NCBI RefSeq assembly: GCF_000003605.2
Contig: NW_003151254.1
Span: 290,152 to 311,063 of the forward strand
DNA length: 20,912 nucleotides
Direction: 5' to 3'
Source of the DNA: Saccoglossus kowalevskii
Lineage: Eukaryota; Hemichordata; Enteropneusta; Harrimaniidae
The translations under genes were made by a program, and so were the position numbers. A model generated the notes under the pieces. The model was not told the DNA's origin, did not search any database, and saw nothing but the letters and a program-made list of their open reading frames with translations. Within the stretch, counting starts at the first letter, position 1. Each line of letters starts with the position of its first letter. Below are positions 10,440 through 19,272 of the stretch, in pieces.

Positions 10440-11579
10440 TAGTGTTGTTGTTTACAATTACCATACAAACGCAAAAGTGGTGGTGTTTACAATCAACATA
10501 CAAACACACAAGTGTCTGTGTTTACAATTACCATACAAACACAAAATTGGTGGTGTTTACAATTACCATACAAACACACAAGTTTCTGTGTTTACAATCA
10601 CCATACAAATCACAAGTGTCTGTGTTTACAATCACCATACAAACACACAAAGTGTCTGTGTTTACAATCACCATACAAACACACAAGTGTCTGTGTTTAC
10701 AATCACCATACAAAAACAAAAGTGTTGATGTTTACAATTACCACATCAACACAAAAGTGGTGATGTTTATCATTACCATACAAACACAAAAGTGTCTGTG
10801 TTTACAGTTACCATATAAACACAAAAGTGTGGTGTTTACAGTCACCATACAAACACGAGTGTCTGTGTTTACAATTACCATACAAACACAAAAGTGGTGG
10901 TGTTTATAATCAACATACAAACACAAGTGTCTGTGTTTACAATTACCATACAAACACAAAAGTGTTGGTGTTTACAATTACCATATCAACACAAAAGTGT
11001 TCGCATTTACAATCACCATGCAAACTCAAGTGTCTGTGTTTACAATTACCATACAAACATAAAAGTGTTGGTGTTTACAATTACCATATAAACACAAAAG
11101 TGTTGATGTTTACAATTACCATTCAAACACAAAAGTGTTGATGTTTACAATTACCATATTAACACAAAAGTGTTGGTGTTTACAATTACCATATAAACAC
11201 AAAAGTGTTGGTGTTTACAATTACCATATAAACACAAAAGTGTTGGCATTTACAATCACCATACAAACACAAAATTGGTGGTGTTTATAATCACCATACA
11301 AACACAAGTGTCTGTGTTTACAATTACCATACAAACACAAAAGTGTTGGCATTTACAATCACCATACAAACACAAGTGTCTGTGTTTACAATTACCATAC
11401 AAACACAAAAGTGTTGGTGTTTACAATTACCATATAAACGCAAAAGTGTTGGTGTTTACAATTACCATACAAACACAAAAGTGTTGGTGTTTACAATTAC
11501 CATATAAACGCAAAAGTGTTGGTGTTTACAATTACCATACAAACGCAAAAGTGTTGGTGTTTACAATTACCATATAAAC
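10440..11579 (+). repeat. Array zone B: ACAAAAGTGTTGG units with scattered private variants
   Basis: Units here mostly carry ACACAAAAGTGTTGGTG joints. Private variants include AAAGTGGTGGTG, GGCATTTACAATCACC and ATATCAAC. Some units read as GTGTGGTG, one joint base short. A block near 10795-10980 (CAGTTACC, then GTGTGGTG, then ACGAGTGTCTG, then TTTATAATCAACATAC) recurs in the same order near 12357-12540. The offset is 1562 bp, measured at ACGAGTG (10855 and 12417). Confidence 0.8.
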
Positions 11580-14472
11580 ACACAAGTGTCTGTGTTTACA
11601 ATTACCATACAAACACCACAAGTGTCTGTGTTTACAATTGCCATACAAACACACAAGTGTCTGTGTTTACAATTTCCATACAAACACACAAGTGTCTGTG
11701 TTTACAATTATCATATAAACACACAAGTGTCTGTGTTTACAATTACCATATAAACACACAAGTGTCTGTGTTTACAATTACCATATAAACACACAAGTGT
11801 CTGTGTTTACAATTACCATATAAACACAAAAGTGTTGGTGTTTACAATTACCATACAAACACACAAGTGTCTGTGTTTACAATTACCATATAAACACACA
11901 AGTGTCTGTGTTTACAATTACCATATAAACACAAAAGCGTTGGTGTTTACAATTACCATACAAACACACAAGTGTCTGTGTTTACAATTACCATATTAAG
12001 AAAAAGTGTTGGTGTTTACAATTACCATACAAACACACAAGTGTCTGTGTTTACAATTGCCATACAAACACACAAGTGTCTGTGTTTACAATTGCCATAC
12101 AAACACACACGTGTCTGTGTTTACAATTACCATACAAACACAAGTGTCTGTGTTTACAATTACCATATAAACACACAAGTGTCTGTGTTCACACTTACCA
12201 TATAAACACACAAGTGTCTGTGTTTACAATTACCATATAAACAAAAAAGTGTTGGTGTTTACAATTACCATACAAACACACAAGTGTCTGTGTTTACAAT
12301 TACCATATAAACACAAACGTGTTGGTGTTTACAATTACCGTACAAACACACAAGTGTCTGTGTTTACAGTTACCATATAAACACAAAAGTGTGGTGTTTA
12401 CAGTCACCATACAAACACGAGTGTCTGTGTTTACAATCACCATACAAACACAAAAGTGGCGGTGTTTATAATCAACATACAAACACAAGTGTCTGTGTTT
12501 ACAATTACCATACAAACACAAAATGTTGGTGTTTACAATTACCATATAAACACAAAAGTGTTGGTGTTTACAATTACCATCCAAACACAAAAGTGTTGGT
12601 GTTTACAATTACCATATAAACACAAAAGTGTTGGTGTTTACAATTACCATATAAACACACAAGTGTCTGTGTTTACAATTACCATATAAACACAAAAGTG
12701 TCTGTGTTTACAATTACCATATAAACACAAAAGTGTTGGTGTTTACAATTACCATATAAACACACAAGTGTCTGTGTTTATATTACCATACAAACACACA
12801 AGTATCTGAGTTTACAATTACCATATAAACACAAAAGTGTTGGTGTTTACAATTACCATACAAACACACAAGTGTCTGTGTTTACAATTACCATATAAAC
12901 ACAAAAGTGTCGGTGTTTTTAATTACCATACAAACACACAAGTGTCTGTGTTTACAATTACCATACAAACACACAAGTGTCTGTGTTTACAATTACCATA
13001 TAAACACACAAGTGTCTGTGTTTACAATTACCATATAAACAAAAAAGTGTTGGTGTTTACAATTACCATACAAACACACAAGTGTCTGTGTTTACAATTA
13101 CCATATAAACACACAAGTGTCTGTGTTTACAATTACCATACAAACACACAAGTGTCTGTGTTTACAATTACCATACAAACACACAAGTGTCTGTGTTTAC
13201 AATTACCATATAAACACAAAAGTGTTGGTGTTTACAATTACCATATAAACACACAAGTGTCTGTGTTTATATTACCATACAAACACACAAGTATCTGAGT
13301 TTACAATTACCATATAAACACAAAAGTGTTGGTGTTTACAATTACCATACAAACACACAAGTGTCTGTGTTTACAATTACCATATAAACACAAAAGTGTT
13401 GGTGTTTTTAATTACCATACAAACACACAAGTGTCTGTGTTTACAATTACCATATTAAGAAAAAGTTTTGGTGTTTACAATTACCATACAAACACACAAG
13501 TGTCTGTGTTTACAATTGCCATACAAACACACAAGTGTCTGTGTTTACAATTACCATACAAACACACAAGTGTCTGTGTTTACAATTACCATATAAACAC
13601 ACAAGTGTCTGTGTTTACAATTACCATATAAACACAAAAGTGTTGGTGTTTATATTACCATACAAACACACAAGTGTCTGTGTTTACAATTACCATATAA
13701 ACACACAAGTGTCTGTGTTTACAATTACCATACAAACACACAAGTGTCTGTGTTTACAATTGCCATACAAACACACAAGTGTCTGTGTTTACAATTACCA
13801 TACAAACACACAAGTGTCTGTGTTTACAATTACCATATAAACACACAAGTGTCTGTGTTTACAATTACCATATAAACACACAAGTGTCTGTGTTTACAAT
13901 TACCATATAAACAAAAAAGTGTTGGTGTTTACAATTACCATACAAACACACAAGTGTCTGTGTTTACAATTACCATATAAACACACAAGTGTCTGTGTTT
14001 ACAATTACCATACAAACACACAAGTGTCTGTGTTTACAATTACCATACAAACACACAAGTGTCTGTGTTTACAATTACCATATAAACACAAAAGTGTTGG
14101 TGTTTACAATTACCATATAAACACACAAGTGTCTGTGTTTATATTACCATACAAACACAAAAGTGTCTGTGTTTACAATATTAAGAAAAAGTGTTGGTGT
14201 TTACAATTACCATATTAACCATTAATTACCATATTACCATATAAACACACAAGTGTCTGTGTTTATATTACCATACAAACACAAAAGTGTCTGTGTTTAC
14301 CATATTAAGAAAAAGTGTCGGTGTTTACAATTACCATATTAACACAAAAGTGTTGGTGTTTACAATTACCATATTAACACAAAAGTGTTGGTGTTTACAA
14401 TTACCATATTAACACAAAAGTGTCTGTGTTTACAATTACCATAAAACACTCAAGTATTGGCGTTTATAATCA
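11580..14472 (+). repeat. Array zone C: homogenised ACACACAAGTGTCTGTG units with long duplications
   Basis: This half is the most uniform. By eye, about 265 bp at 12700-12964 recurs at 13189-13453 (offset 489), marked by the shared oddities TTTATATTACC, AGTATCTGAG and GGTGTTTTTAATTACC. About 320 bp at 12967-13285 recurs at 13839-14157 (offset 872) with no difference that I could find. The odd unit CATATTAAGAAAAAG appears near 11992 and 13451, and in truncated contexts near 14170 and 14305. From about 14170 the array becomes irregular. Confidence 0.8.
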
Positions 14473-15225
14473 TTAACTTTGGAGTCTACAGGGAGGGTTT
14501 ATGACAACAAATATTGAAATAAAAAAAATCTCACATGGAGGAAAGCCAAAGAAAAGATTTATTACACCAAACATCATCCTGAAAATAAACATATTGCTCA
14601 AGACTAAGTAAAAATTTACAAAGTTGTCTACCATCATTCAGTCTCCCCCTCTGAATTTGTAATAGAATGTTCCAGTATGTAATAGCTGAGTGAATGACCA
14701 GCAGTGAACTTGTATTATGATGGTATTGTCCTTCAAGGCTTTACATTTGTTAGCTAATAATACTGAAACTGTATAATTGCACTTTCTGGTAACTTGAAAA
14801 TAACATACAGACATAAACATGGACATCTAACAATGGGTAAAGACTGATGTTGGCCATGTCATGTGTATGCATACACATAGACAAGAGCATGACAGGTAAA
14901 TAAAAGAAAAAAATAACCTAATAACTAGACACACTGACTATTAATTCTTGTCCAACAGCTTCTATTTCGCAAAATTAGTAGTTCTTAACTACCGGTAAAT
15001 TTATTTTTCTGTCATTTTTTGTTTCTCTTTTGTGGCTTGATCCAAGAACCAACAAAACTTGATATTGTTTATAATTGCAATGGGAATAACCATTAATTAT
15101 TTTACAAAATATTTGTGAATTTGATTTATTTAATCAGGGTAGCCTTGCTTAGCTTAAAAAATGATTGAAGTATGTACAGTTACAGTTCATGTAAGATCAG
15201 CACCTTCTTCGCAGTCACAGTACTG
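14473..15225. other. Unique AT-rich sequence after the array, no gene seen
   Basis: There is no supported coding frame, repeat or RNA gene. A TACCGGTAA phrase occurs near 14990. The minus-strand frame at 14638-14826 is short and has no context. Confidence 0.45.
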
Positions 15226-15237
15226 TGGTTCATACCA
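15226..15237. repeat. 12-bp palindrome shaped like two fused MITE ends
   Basis: CACAGTACTGTG is a perfect palindrome with a central TA. It equals a MITE right end (CACAG), one TA, and a MITE left end (CTGTG). It may be an excision scar or a coincidence. Confidence 0.4.
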
Positions 15238-15735
15238 ATACTCTTATCAACTATTGTCACGTATTCGATATTCTAAAAGCCCTTCCTCCATTACTCGTCT
15301 TGTTGCCTTAGGGAATTAGTGCACACATTACAACTTCTTTCCGGTGATAGGAAAATTAGCTTCATGTTACTTCAGTGTTTACTTGATGTCACCAGTGATG
15401 TTGGCTAATGTGCTTAAAGATTCTGCTAGGACTTGTGGCTTAATAGAAAAAGATAGTTCTAGAGATTAAAAGGATTTCGAGTATAATACACTTGTTATGA
15501 TAGAATATAGCATTATTACAGTCATTAAAACCAGTAGTTTGTGTGGAAAATGATATGAGTAATTCCTGTTTACGATCGAAGCAGATAAAATATTTTACAC
15601 AAACAAAATTATGCTGTTCATTATACGATGTCAATGCTTCTAATGTAATTTTTTTCCTCTTCTGTCTATAATTGTGTATGGTTTGTATAATATTCCAAAT
15701 GTTATAAGTTTGACTAATAATGACCCATATGTGTA
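15238..15735. other. Non-coding stretch, nothing identified
   Basis: The 113-codon minus-strand frame at 15440-15781 overlaps the MITE at 15736, has AT-driven composition and no splice or promoter context. I do not call a gene. Confidence 0.4.
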
Positions 15736-15932
15736 CTGTAAAACCATAAAACCATTTATTTTCACTGTCATTTAGTTTCACATTATTGTGACATTTTGAG
15801 TATATTCACCGTGATTCAATTTCATGAATTTGTCAAGGAAACAATGTTATTTCAAATGTTCACATAGATTTAATGTAGCGGATTTTACCTATCAGCAAAT
15901 TAAAGCCAAGTTAATAATTAATGCGTTAACAG
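15736..15932. mobile_element. Probable decayed 197-bp MITE with TA target sites
   Basis: The left end is TA|CTGTAAAACCATAAAACC, followed closely by ATTTATTTTCACTG. The reverse complement of the right end is TA|CTGTTAACGCATTAATTATT. Inverted similarity is imperfect but collinear, and TA flanks both ends (15734-15735 and 15933-15934). Sequence near the left end also matches 111-130. The 61-codon frame from 15824 lies largely inside the element and is not a gene. Confidence 0.55.
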
Positions 15933-16208
15933 TATTTGATGTTTACACACAATTTGGGAGCCAAGGTAATTTGAACACATGGTCTGCAAATGCCATGCAC
16001 CATATTTAATAAGTATGCAAGTTTTTATGTTCCAGCCTGATCAGATAAAACACTAGAAATTGTTATGGTAAGGCTTCTACAGATTCATTGTGTTTGATTT
16101 CCGTGACGTATGAAACATCACCCGCTGGCGCAGTTATATACAATTCATAAGTGCTATCCTTGGCAGTGTTCACCAGGTGATGCGTTCAAACAGCTCAACT
16201 GTTTACTA

Positions 16209-16415
16209 CTGTAAAGTGATTAATTTTCACTGGGTTTAAATTTCCCTGATTTAGCATTTCAGGCATATTCCTAGGGTTTTAAATTCACGGTTTTATCATT
16301 TATATAATGTGTTCTACGCTAAATTTTACATACTCACTGGGTTTTAATTTAGCGCATTTTCCAGTCAAGGAAATAAGCAAAATCAAAACCCAGTGAATAA
16401 TTAAGCCTTTTACAG
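16209..16415. mobile_element. 207-bp MITE, second subfamily, TA target sites
   Basis: The left end CTGTAAAGTGATTAATTTTC continues into ACTGGGTTTAAATTT. The right end, reversed, reads CTGTAAAAGGCTTAATTATT and then CACTGGGTTTT. TA flanks both ends (16207-16208 and 16416-16417). The interior repeats variants of ACTGGGTTTTAATTT and has no coding frame. It shares the CTGT ends, TA target and length of the 4069 type, but the interior differs, so it is a separate subfamily. Only 32 bp separate it from the next element. Confidence 0.75.
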
Positions 16416-16447
16416 TACCTGATAAGTGTGGTTCCATAAATCACATA

Positions 16448-16655
16448 CTGTAGAATACTTTATTTTCGCTTGGAATTTATTTTCGTTATTTTCGCTGAAG
16501 GGATGATTCCGTGTAAATAAAATCCAGCGAATATACTTTTTTTCCTATATTTCACATTAAACTCATCAAAAATCAGTGAAAATAAATTCCATACAAAACG
16601 CCCAAAAGGCTTTTTCAGCGAAAATTAATTCCAGCGAAAATGAAGTATTCCACAG
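16448..16655 (+). mobile_element. 208-bp MITE, copy 2, with TA target sites
   Basis: This is the second copy of the element at 4069-4276, in the same orientation, with about six substitutions and no indels by eye. TA lies at 16446-16447 and 16656-16657. The flanking sequence differs from that of copy 1, so the two are separate insertions, not one duplicated segment. Confidence 0.88.
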
Positions 16656-16921
16656 TATATGACACCAGTGAATCTAATATTCAAGGGCGGTGTCATCGTG
16701 GTGGTGTTGTGTTCGATAATGGGTCCCATGCAACTATAATACATGTGTAAATGCAATTATTTATTTACATAGAATATGAACACCCACTGTACAAAGATGT
16801 ATGCTCTTTAATTGAAAATGTAAATAATAGAAAAAAGGACTGTTTGATATTTATTCTCTGAAAATATTTTTTAATGGTGCAGACATATGGTCTTAACATT
16901 CTGTAAAAACATAAATTAGTA

Positions 16922-17065
16922 CTGTATTTATTTTTGCTATTTTTAAATTTGAACAAATACAATGGGTTTTGAATTCTCTGATATATTCCAGTAAAATTGT
17001 ATTTATTCACTATGAATTAAATCCATTAAAAATGGTGAAATTAAAGCCCAATAAATATATAATTA
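16922..17065. mobile_element. Possible decayed MITE remnant
   Basis: TA|CTGTATTTATTTTTGCT at the left resembles the family's left end. Internal ATGGGTTTTGAATT and, near the right, GGTGAAATTAAAGCCCA echo the 16209 subfamily. No clean right terminus is present. Confidence 0.3.
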
Positions 17066-17345
17066 ATGAGCGGTAGTCGTTGTGCCACGCATGCTCGAGA
17101 TATATGGGTCTCATATAAACAAAGATGGCGACTAAGTACAAACTGAGACATTTTGAAGCTTTAATTAGGTATTTTTAGTTGTGGAAGGTATTGAAGGAGT
17201 CACAGGCAGTAATTAATGCAAGACACGCCCAGGTCAAACCTCATACTTGTGATTTCCATTTGGAGAGCGCATTGGATTATGGGAAAATCAATGTTTATCA
17301 ACACAAATGATGCACATGCGCAGCGCGACGACTGCCACCCTTTAA
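17050..17345. promoter_or_regulatory. Candidate TATA-less promoter with YY1-, ZNF143- and NRF1-like motifs
   Basis: This stretch is richer in GC and CpG than its surroundings. It holds AAGATGGCGAC at 17123-17133 (YY1-type, overlapping an ATG), TTCCCATAATCCAATGCGC on the minus strand near 17268-17286 (like the ZNF143 site), and GCACATGCGCAGCGCG near 17312-17327 (NRF1-like). In animals these three motifs co-occur in core promoters of housekeeping genes. The assignment rests on motifs only. Confidence 0.3.
17125..17178 (+). CDS. Possible first coding exon or 17-codon small ORF
   Basis: An ATG in good context (ACAAAGATGGCG) opens a frame reading MATKYKLRHFEALIRYF, with a stop at 17176-17178. A splice donor AG|GTATTT at 17167-17172 could instead end a first coding exon after 14 codons plus two bases. 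The sequence is lysine- and arginine-rich, with more protein-like codons than its surroundings. It starts inside the YY1-like motif of the candidate promoter. Joining it to the exon-like stretch at 18219 gives an immediate stop, so these two are not simply consecutive exons. I do not recognise a family. Alternatives are a transposon-derived leader exon or chance. Confidence 0.25.
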   Translation: MATKYKLRHFEALIRYF

Positions 17346-18218
17346 GTGTGTGTATGTGTGTTAATAATTCATGCTTGTTCACTCTTCTCTAGAACATACA
17401 TGTAGAGTGAGTTACCTGGGCCATCATAGTACATTTGTACAAAAAAACTACACTTAATTTGTCAGTCAAAATAAACATGTGATGGAAAAAACACATTTTC
17501 AATTTTTTGCAAACTTTCAAACTGCTTCAGATTTATTGATACGCTATAAATAATAATCAATATATGACTAGTTATTTTTTGAGTTTTCAACAGTATCAAA
17601 TCTGAGAGAAAAAAGTATATAGACTTGAATGTTTTCCATAACTACCCCCCTCCCCAGTGATTCCCATAATTGTATAACAATCTTTCCTTATGGAGGGACA
17701 GTAATTGTGTTAACCAAAATGAAATAAGTTATGTTATTAGTTCTATTTCAACATTGTGCAGGAATAAAATAAAACATATTATTATCATAAATCTGTCACT
17801 TATCAACTAATAATTAATTATGTGTCACATAATGTAAATGACCAGTAGGAAACTTTGTGCCATATACCACAGAATGACAGGAAAACAGTTCTTTCCATAC
17901 AGATATTGAAATATCATGCTCATTTGATATCCTGAAACTAGAATATCACATATAAAAAAAATAAAAATATTTCTCCCTAAAATGTTGGTGCATAATTTTG
18001 TACAATTTGTCCTGATCAAAATACTTAATTTAATTTTATTCTGTGAAAAGTAGTAAGCACAAGCTTAAATAATATTGAATCTCATTGAAAATAATTATTA
18101 TGGAATAAAAAAAAAATTATAAATTGTGCGAACTTGAGTTTGTAGCTTCAGGCTTTAAGTAATACAATTCCAAGTGTACCTAAGTATAATTCATTGCCAA
18201 GTTCTGCATATTTTACAG
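17179..18218. other. Non-coding stretch, possibly intronic
   Basis: Beyond the promoter-like motifs up to 17345 I see no coding frame. A TTCACTCTTCTCTAG acceptor-like tract ends near 17391 but is followed by stops in useful frames. A C-rich tract ACCCCCCTCCCC lies near 17644. Confidence 0.4.
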
Positions 18219-18377
18219 TTGAAAGGTGAACTAGGTTCTATTGTCATTGCATCAAGGCTGCCAGCTGCAACATTTGCACTGCTCACAGATATAGGAATAC
18301 ATAGAATAATGCAGGCTGAAAAAATACTTTTTTACGGAAAAGCAATTACCGCATTTTGCTCTCTCCTGGGAGCATAG
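18219..18377 (+). CDS. Putative 3'-terminal coding exon of an unrecognised gene (partial)
   Basis: The acceptor-like tract TTCTGCATATTTTACAG ends at 18218. The phase-0 frame after it is open for 52 codons, starting LKGELGSIVIASRLPAATFA and ending FCSLLGA, with TAG at 18375-18377. The predicted segment is moderately hydrophobic, with small-residue runs (PAATFALL and ITAFCSLLGA) around a charged stretch (HRIMQAEKILFYG), which could suit a membrane-associated helix. Base composition is more balanced than in the flanks. The nearest 3' signal I see is ATTAAA at 18597-18602. I do not recognise the family, and no upstream exon of the same gene can be shown in the window. It may be a real last exon or a pseudogene piece. 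Confidence 0.4.
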   Translation: MKGELGSIVIASRLPAATFALLTDIGIHRIMQAEKILFYGKAITAFCSLLGA

Positions 18378-19042
18378 TGAAGATCCTGGAATGATTCTAA
18401 TATATTCTAATCTTCCAAACCCTTCTAGTAATATGTGTATAATATCATATATTTATAATATTGCTTCATTTAAATTTTTCTACATTTATGATGTCAATAT
18501 TATAAAAAAAGAAATATAGTAATGGCAGTTATGAGTGAAATGATAATGGTAGATAATGCTTGTATGATGTATAGCTTCTACTCAATTTTTTGCATTATTA
18601 AAGTATTGATTGATTGAAATTTTTTTTTTCTTCATATCTGCTTTTATATGGCTCAGTTTGTTGCATTCTCATTAAATTAGAATCTGATGTAGGTATAGGC
18701 AATGGAGGTAACAAAAAATAGGCGTAGATAAATAAAAATCAGAATAAATAAAATATATCAATTGACAAAATTATCAAAGCTTGTATGTACATGTATATCT
18801 GATTTTATCATGTTGCATTTATTGTAAGTAGTAATTCTAGTCCAACTTGAATATAATATGTTTTTTGCTCTTAAAAAAGATCCAGAATCTATCATTAATT
18901 AGGCTCTGCCAATCTCTATTATTATAACTGACTAATTATTGTTAACATAATTATTATGTAATTATTTAGTTTATAATTATTGTCAAATTATGCAAATATA
19001 AATTCTGTGGATATTTCCCGTTTGTCATTGTCATGAATTTTA
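18378..19042. other. AT-rich stretch between the exon-like segment and the transposon
   Basis: It holds candidate poly(A) hexamers (ATTAAA at 18597-18602, AATAAA copies near 18730-18750) and a transposon-end-like fragment near 18676. No gene is supported. Confidence 0.4.
18676..18704 (+). mobile_element. Fragment resembling the end of the 19043 transposon
   Basis: ATTAGAATCTGATGTAGGTA followed by TAGGC matches the transposon's terminal ATTAAAATCTGATGTAGTGT followed by ATGGGC, with a few differences, in the same orientation. It could be a solo end of an older copy. Only about 25 bases match. Confidence 0.35.
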
Positions 19043-19219
19043 CCAATCTGATTAAAATCTGATGTAGTGTATGGGCTTTAATTATTCTGGCTATATACTT
19101 ATTTTAATTTTATTTTTTATTACTTTTGTTATTAATGCCTTTTTATTTTATTATTTTACTTTGATTTTGTGATTTTTTTTAATTCCGCCCTACATACATC
19201 TGATCCGACGCCTATGTAA
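19043..19219 (+). repeat. Left terminal inverted repeat of the transposon
   Basis: It pairs in inverted orientation with 20138-20308. It begins CCAATCTGATTAAAATCTGA and ends near CGCCTATGTAA. The middle is a T-rich tract. Confidence 0.85.
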
Positions 19220-19248
19220 GTCCTGTTCAAATCTCACGTAAGTAACAG

Positions 19249-19272
19249 CCAATCACAGCCCCCCTTTTATAC
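19249..19272 (+). promoter_or_regulatory. CCAAT box and TATA-like sequence just inside the left end
   Basis: CCAAT (19249-19253) is followed by CACAGCCCCCCTTTTATAC. A TATA-like core lies at 19267-19271. The right end carries the inverted counterpart AATCACAGACCTCCTTCTATA on the minus strand, so both ends may hold inward promoters. Confidence 0.3.

Larger units (their letters stand above)
9678..14472 (+). repeat. 35-bp minisatellite array, about 137 units
   Basis: A 4.8-kb head-to-tail array has the consensus GTGTCTGTGTTTACAATTAC followed by CATAYAAACACAMAA, with GTGTTGGTG replacing GTGTCTGTG in many units. Most units are exactly 35 bp, with some of 34 or 36. Each unit keeps TGTTTAC (forkhead core) and an inverted repeat, TGTGTTTA...TAAACACA around an 11-base loop. 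In units reading CATACAAAC the stem is one pair shorter. Because 35 is not a multiple of 3 and the CATACAAAC unit has no stop in any forward frame, all three frames stay open and give a 35-residue repeat (for example SVFTITIQTHKCLCLQLPYK). I read these frames as artefacts. The edges are degenerate: the first unit reads GTGTTTTTAAAATTACCATA and the last GCGTTTATAATCATTAAC. Confidence 0.97.

Noticed and set aside
9485-14218. Many overlapping open frames of 65-188 codons across the tandem array, on both strands
   Set aside because: They follow from a stop-poor 35-bp unit repeated out of frame. The same peptide appears in all three forward frames, most lack a true ATG start, and no splice or promoter context supports translation.
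9678-14472. CRISPR-like array
   Set aside because: There are no constant repeats separated by unique spacers. The whole 35-bp unit is repeated, no cas-like gene is present, and the surrounding DNA is eukaryotic in character.
812-14998. Recurring ACCGGTA palindromic core (near 812, 6760 and 14990)
   Set aside because: Three short occurrences with no shared flanks are not enough to define an element. They may be remnants of a common dispersed repeat, but I cannot show it.
15440-16009. Minus-strand 113-codon frame and plus-strand 61-codon frame around a MITE
   Set aside because: Both overlap the 15736-15932 element and show no protein-like composition.
17200-17382. Minus-strand 60-codon frame
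   Set aside because: It overlaps the motif-rich promoter-like region, has no recognisable domain and no splice signals.
17125-18377. Joining the exon at 17125-17168 directly to the exon at 18219-18377 as one gene
   Set aside because: The first exon ends with two bases of a codon and the second is open only from a full codon. The join gives an in-frame stop at once, so another exon or separate genes would be needed.
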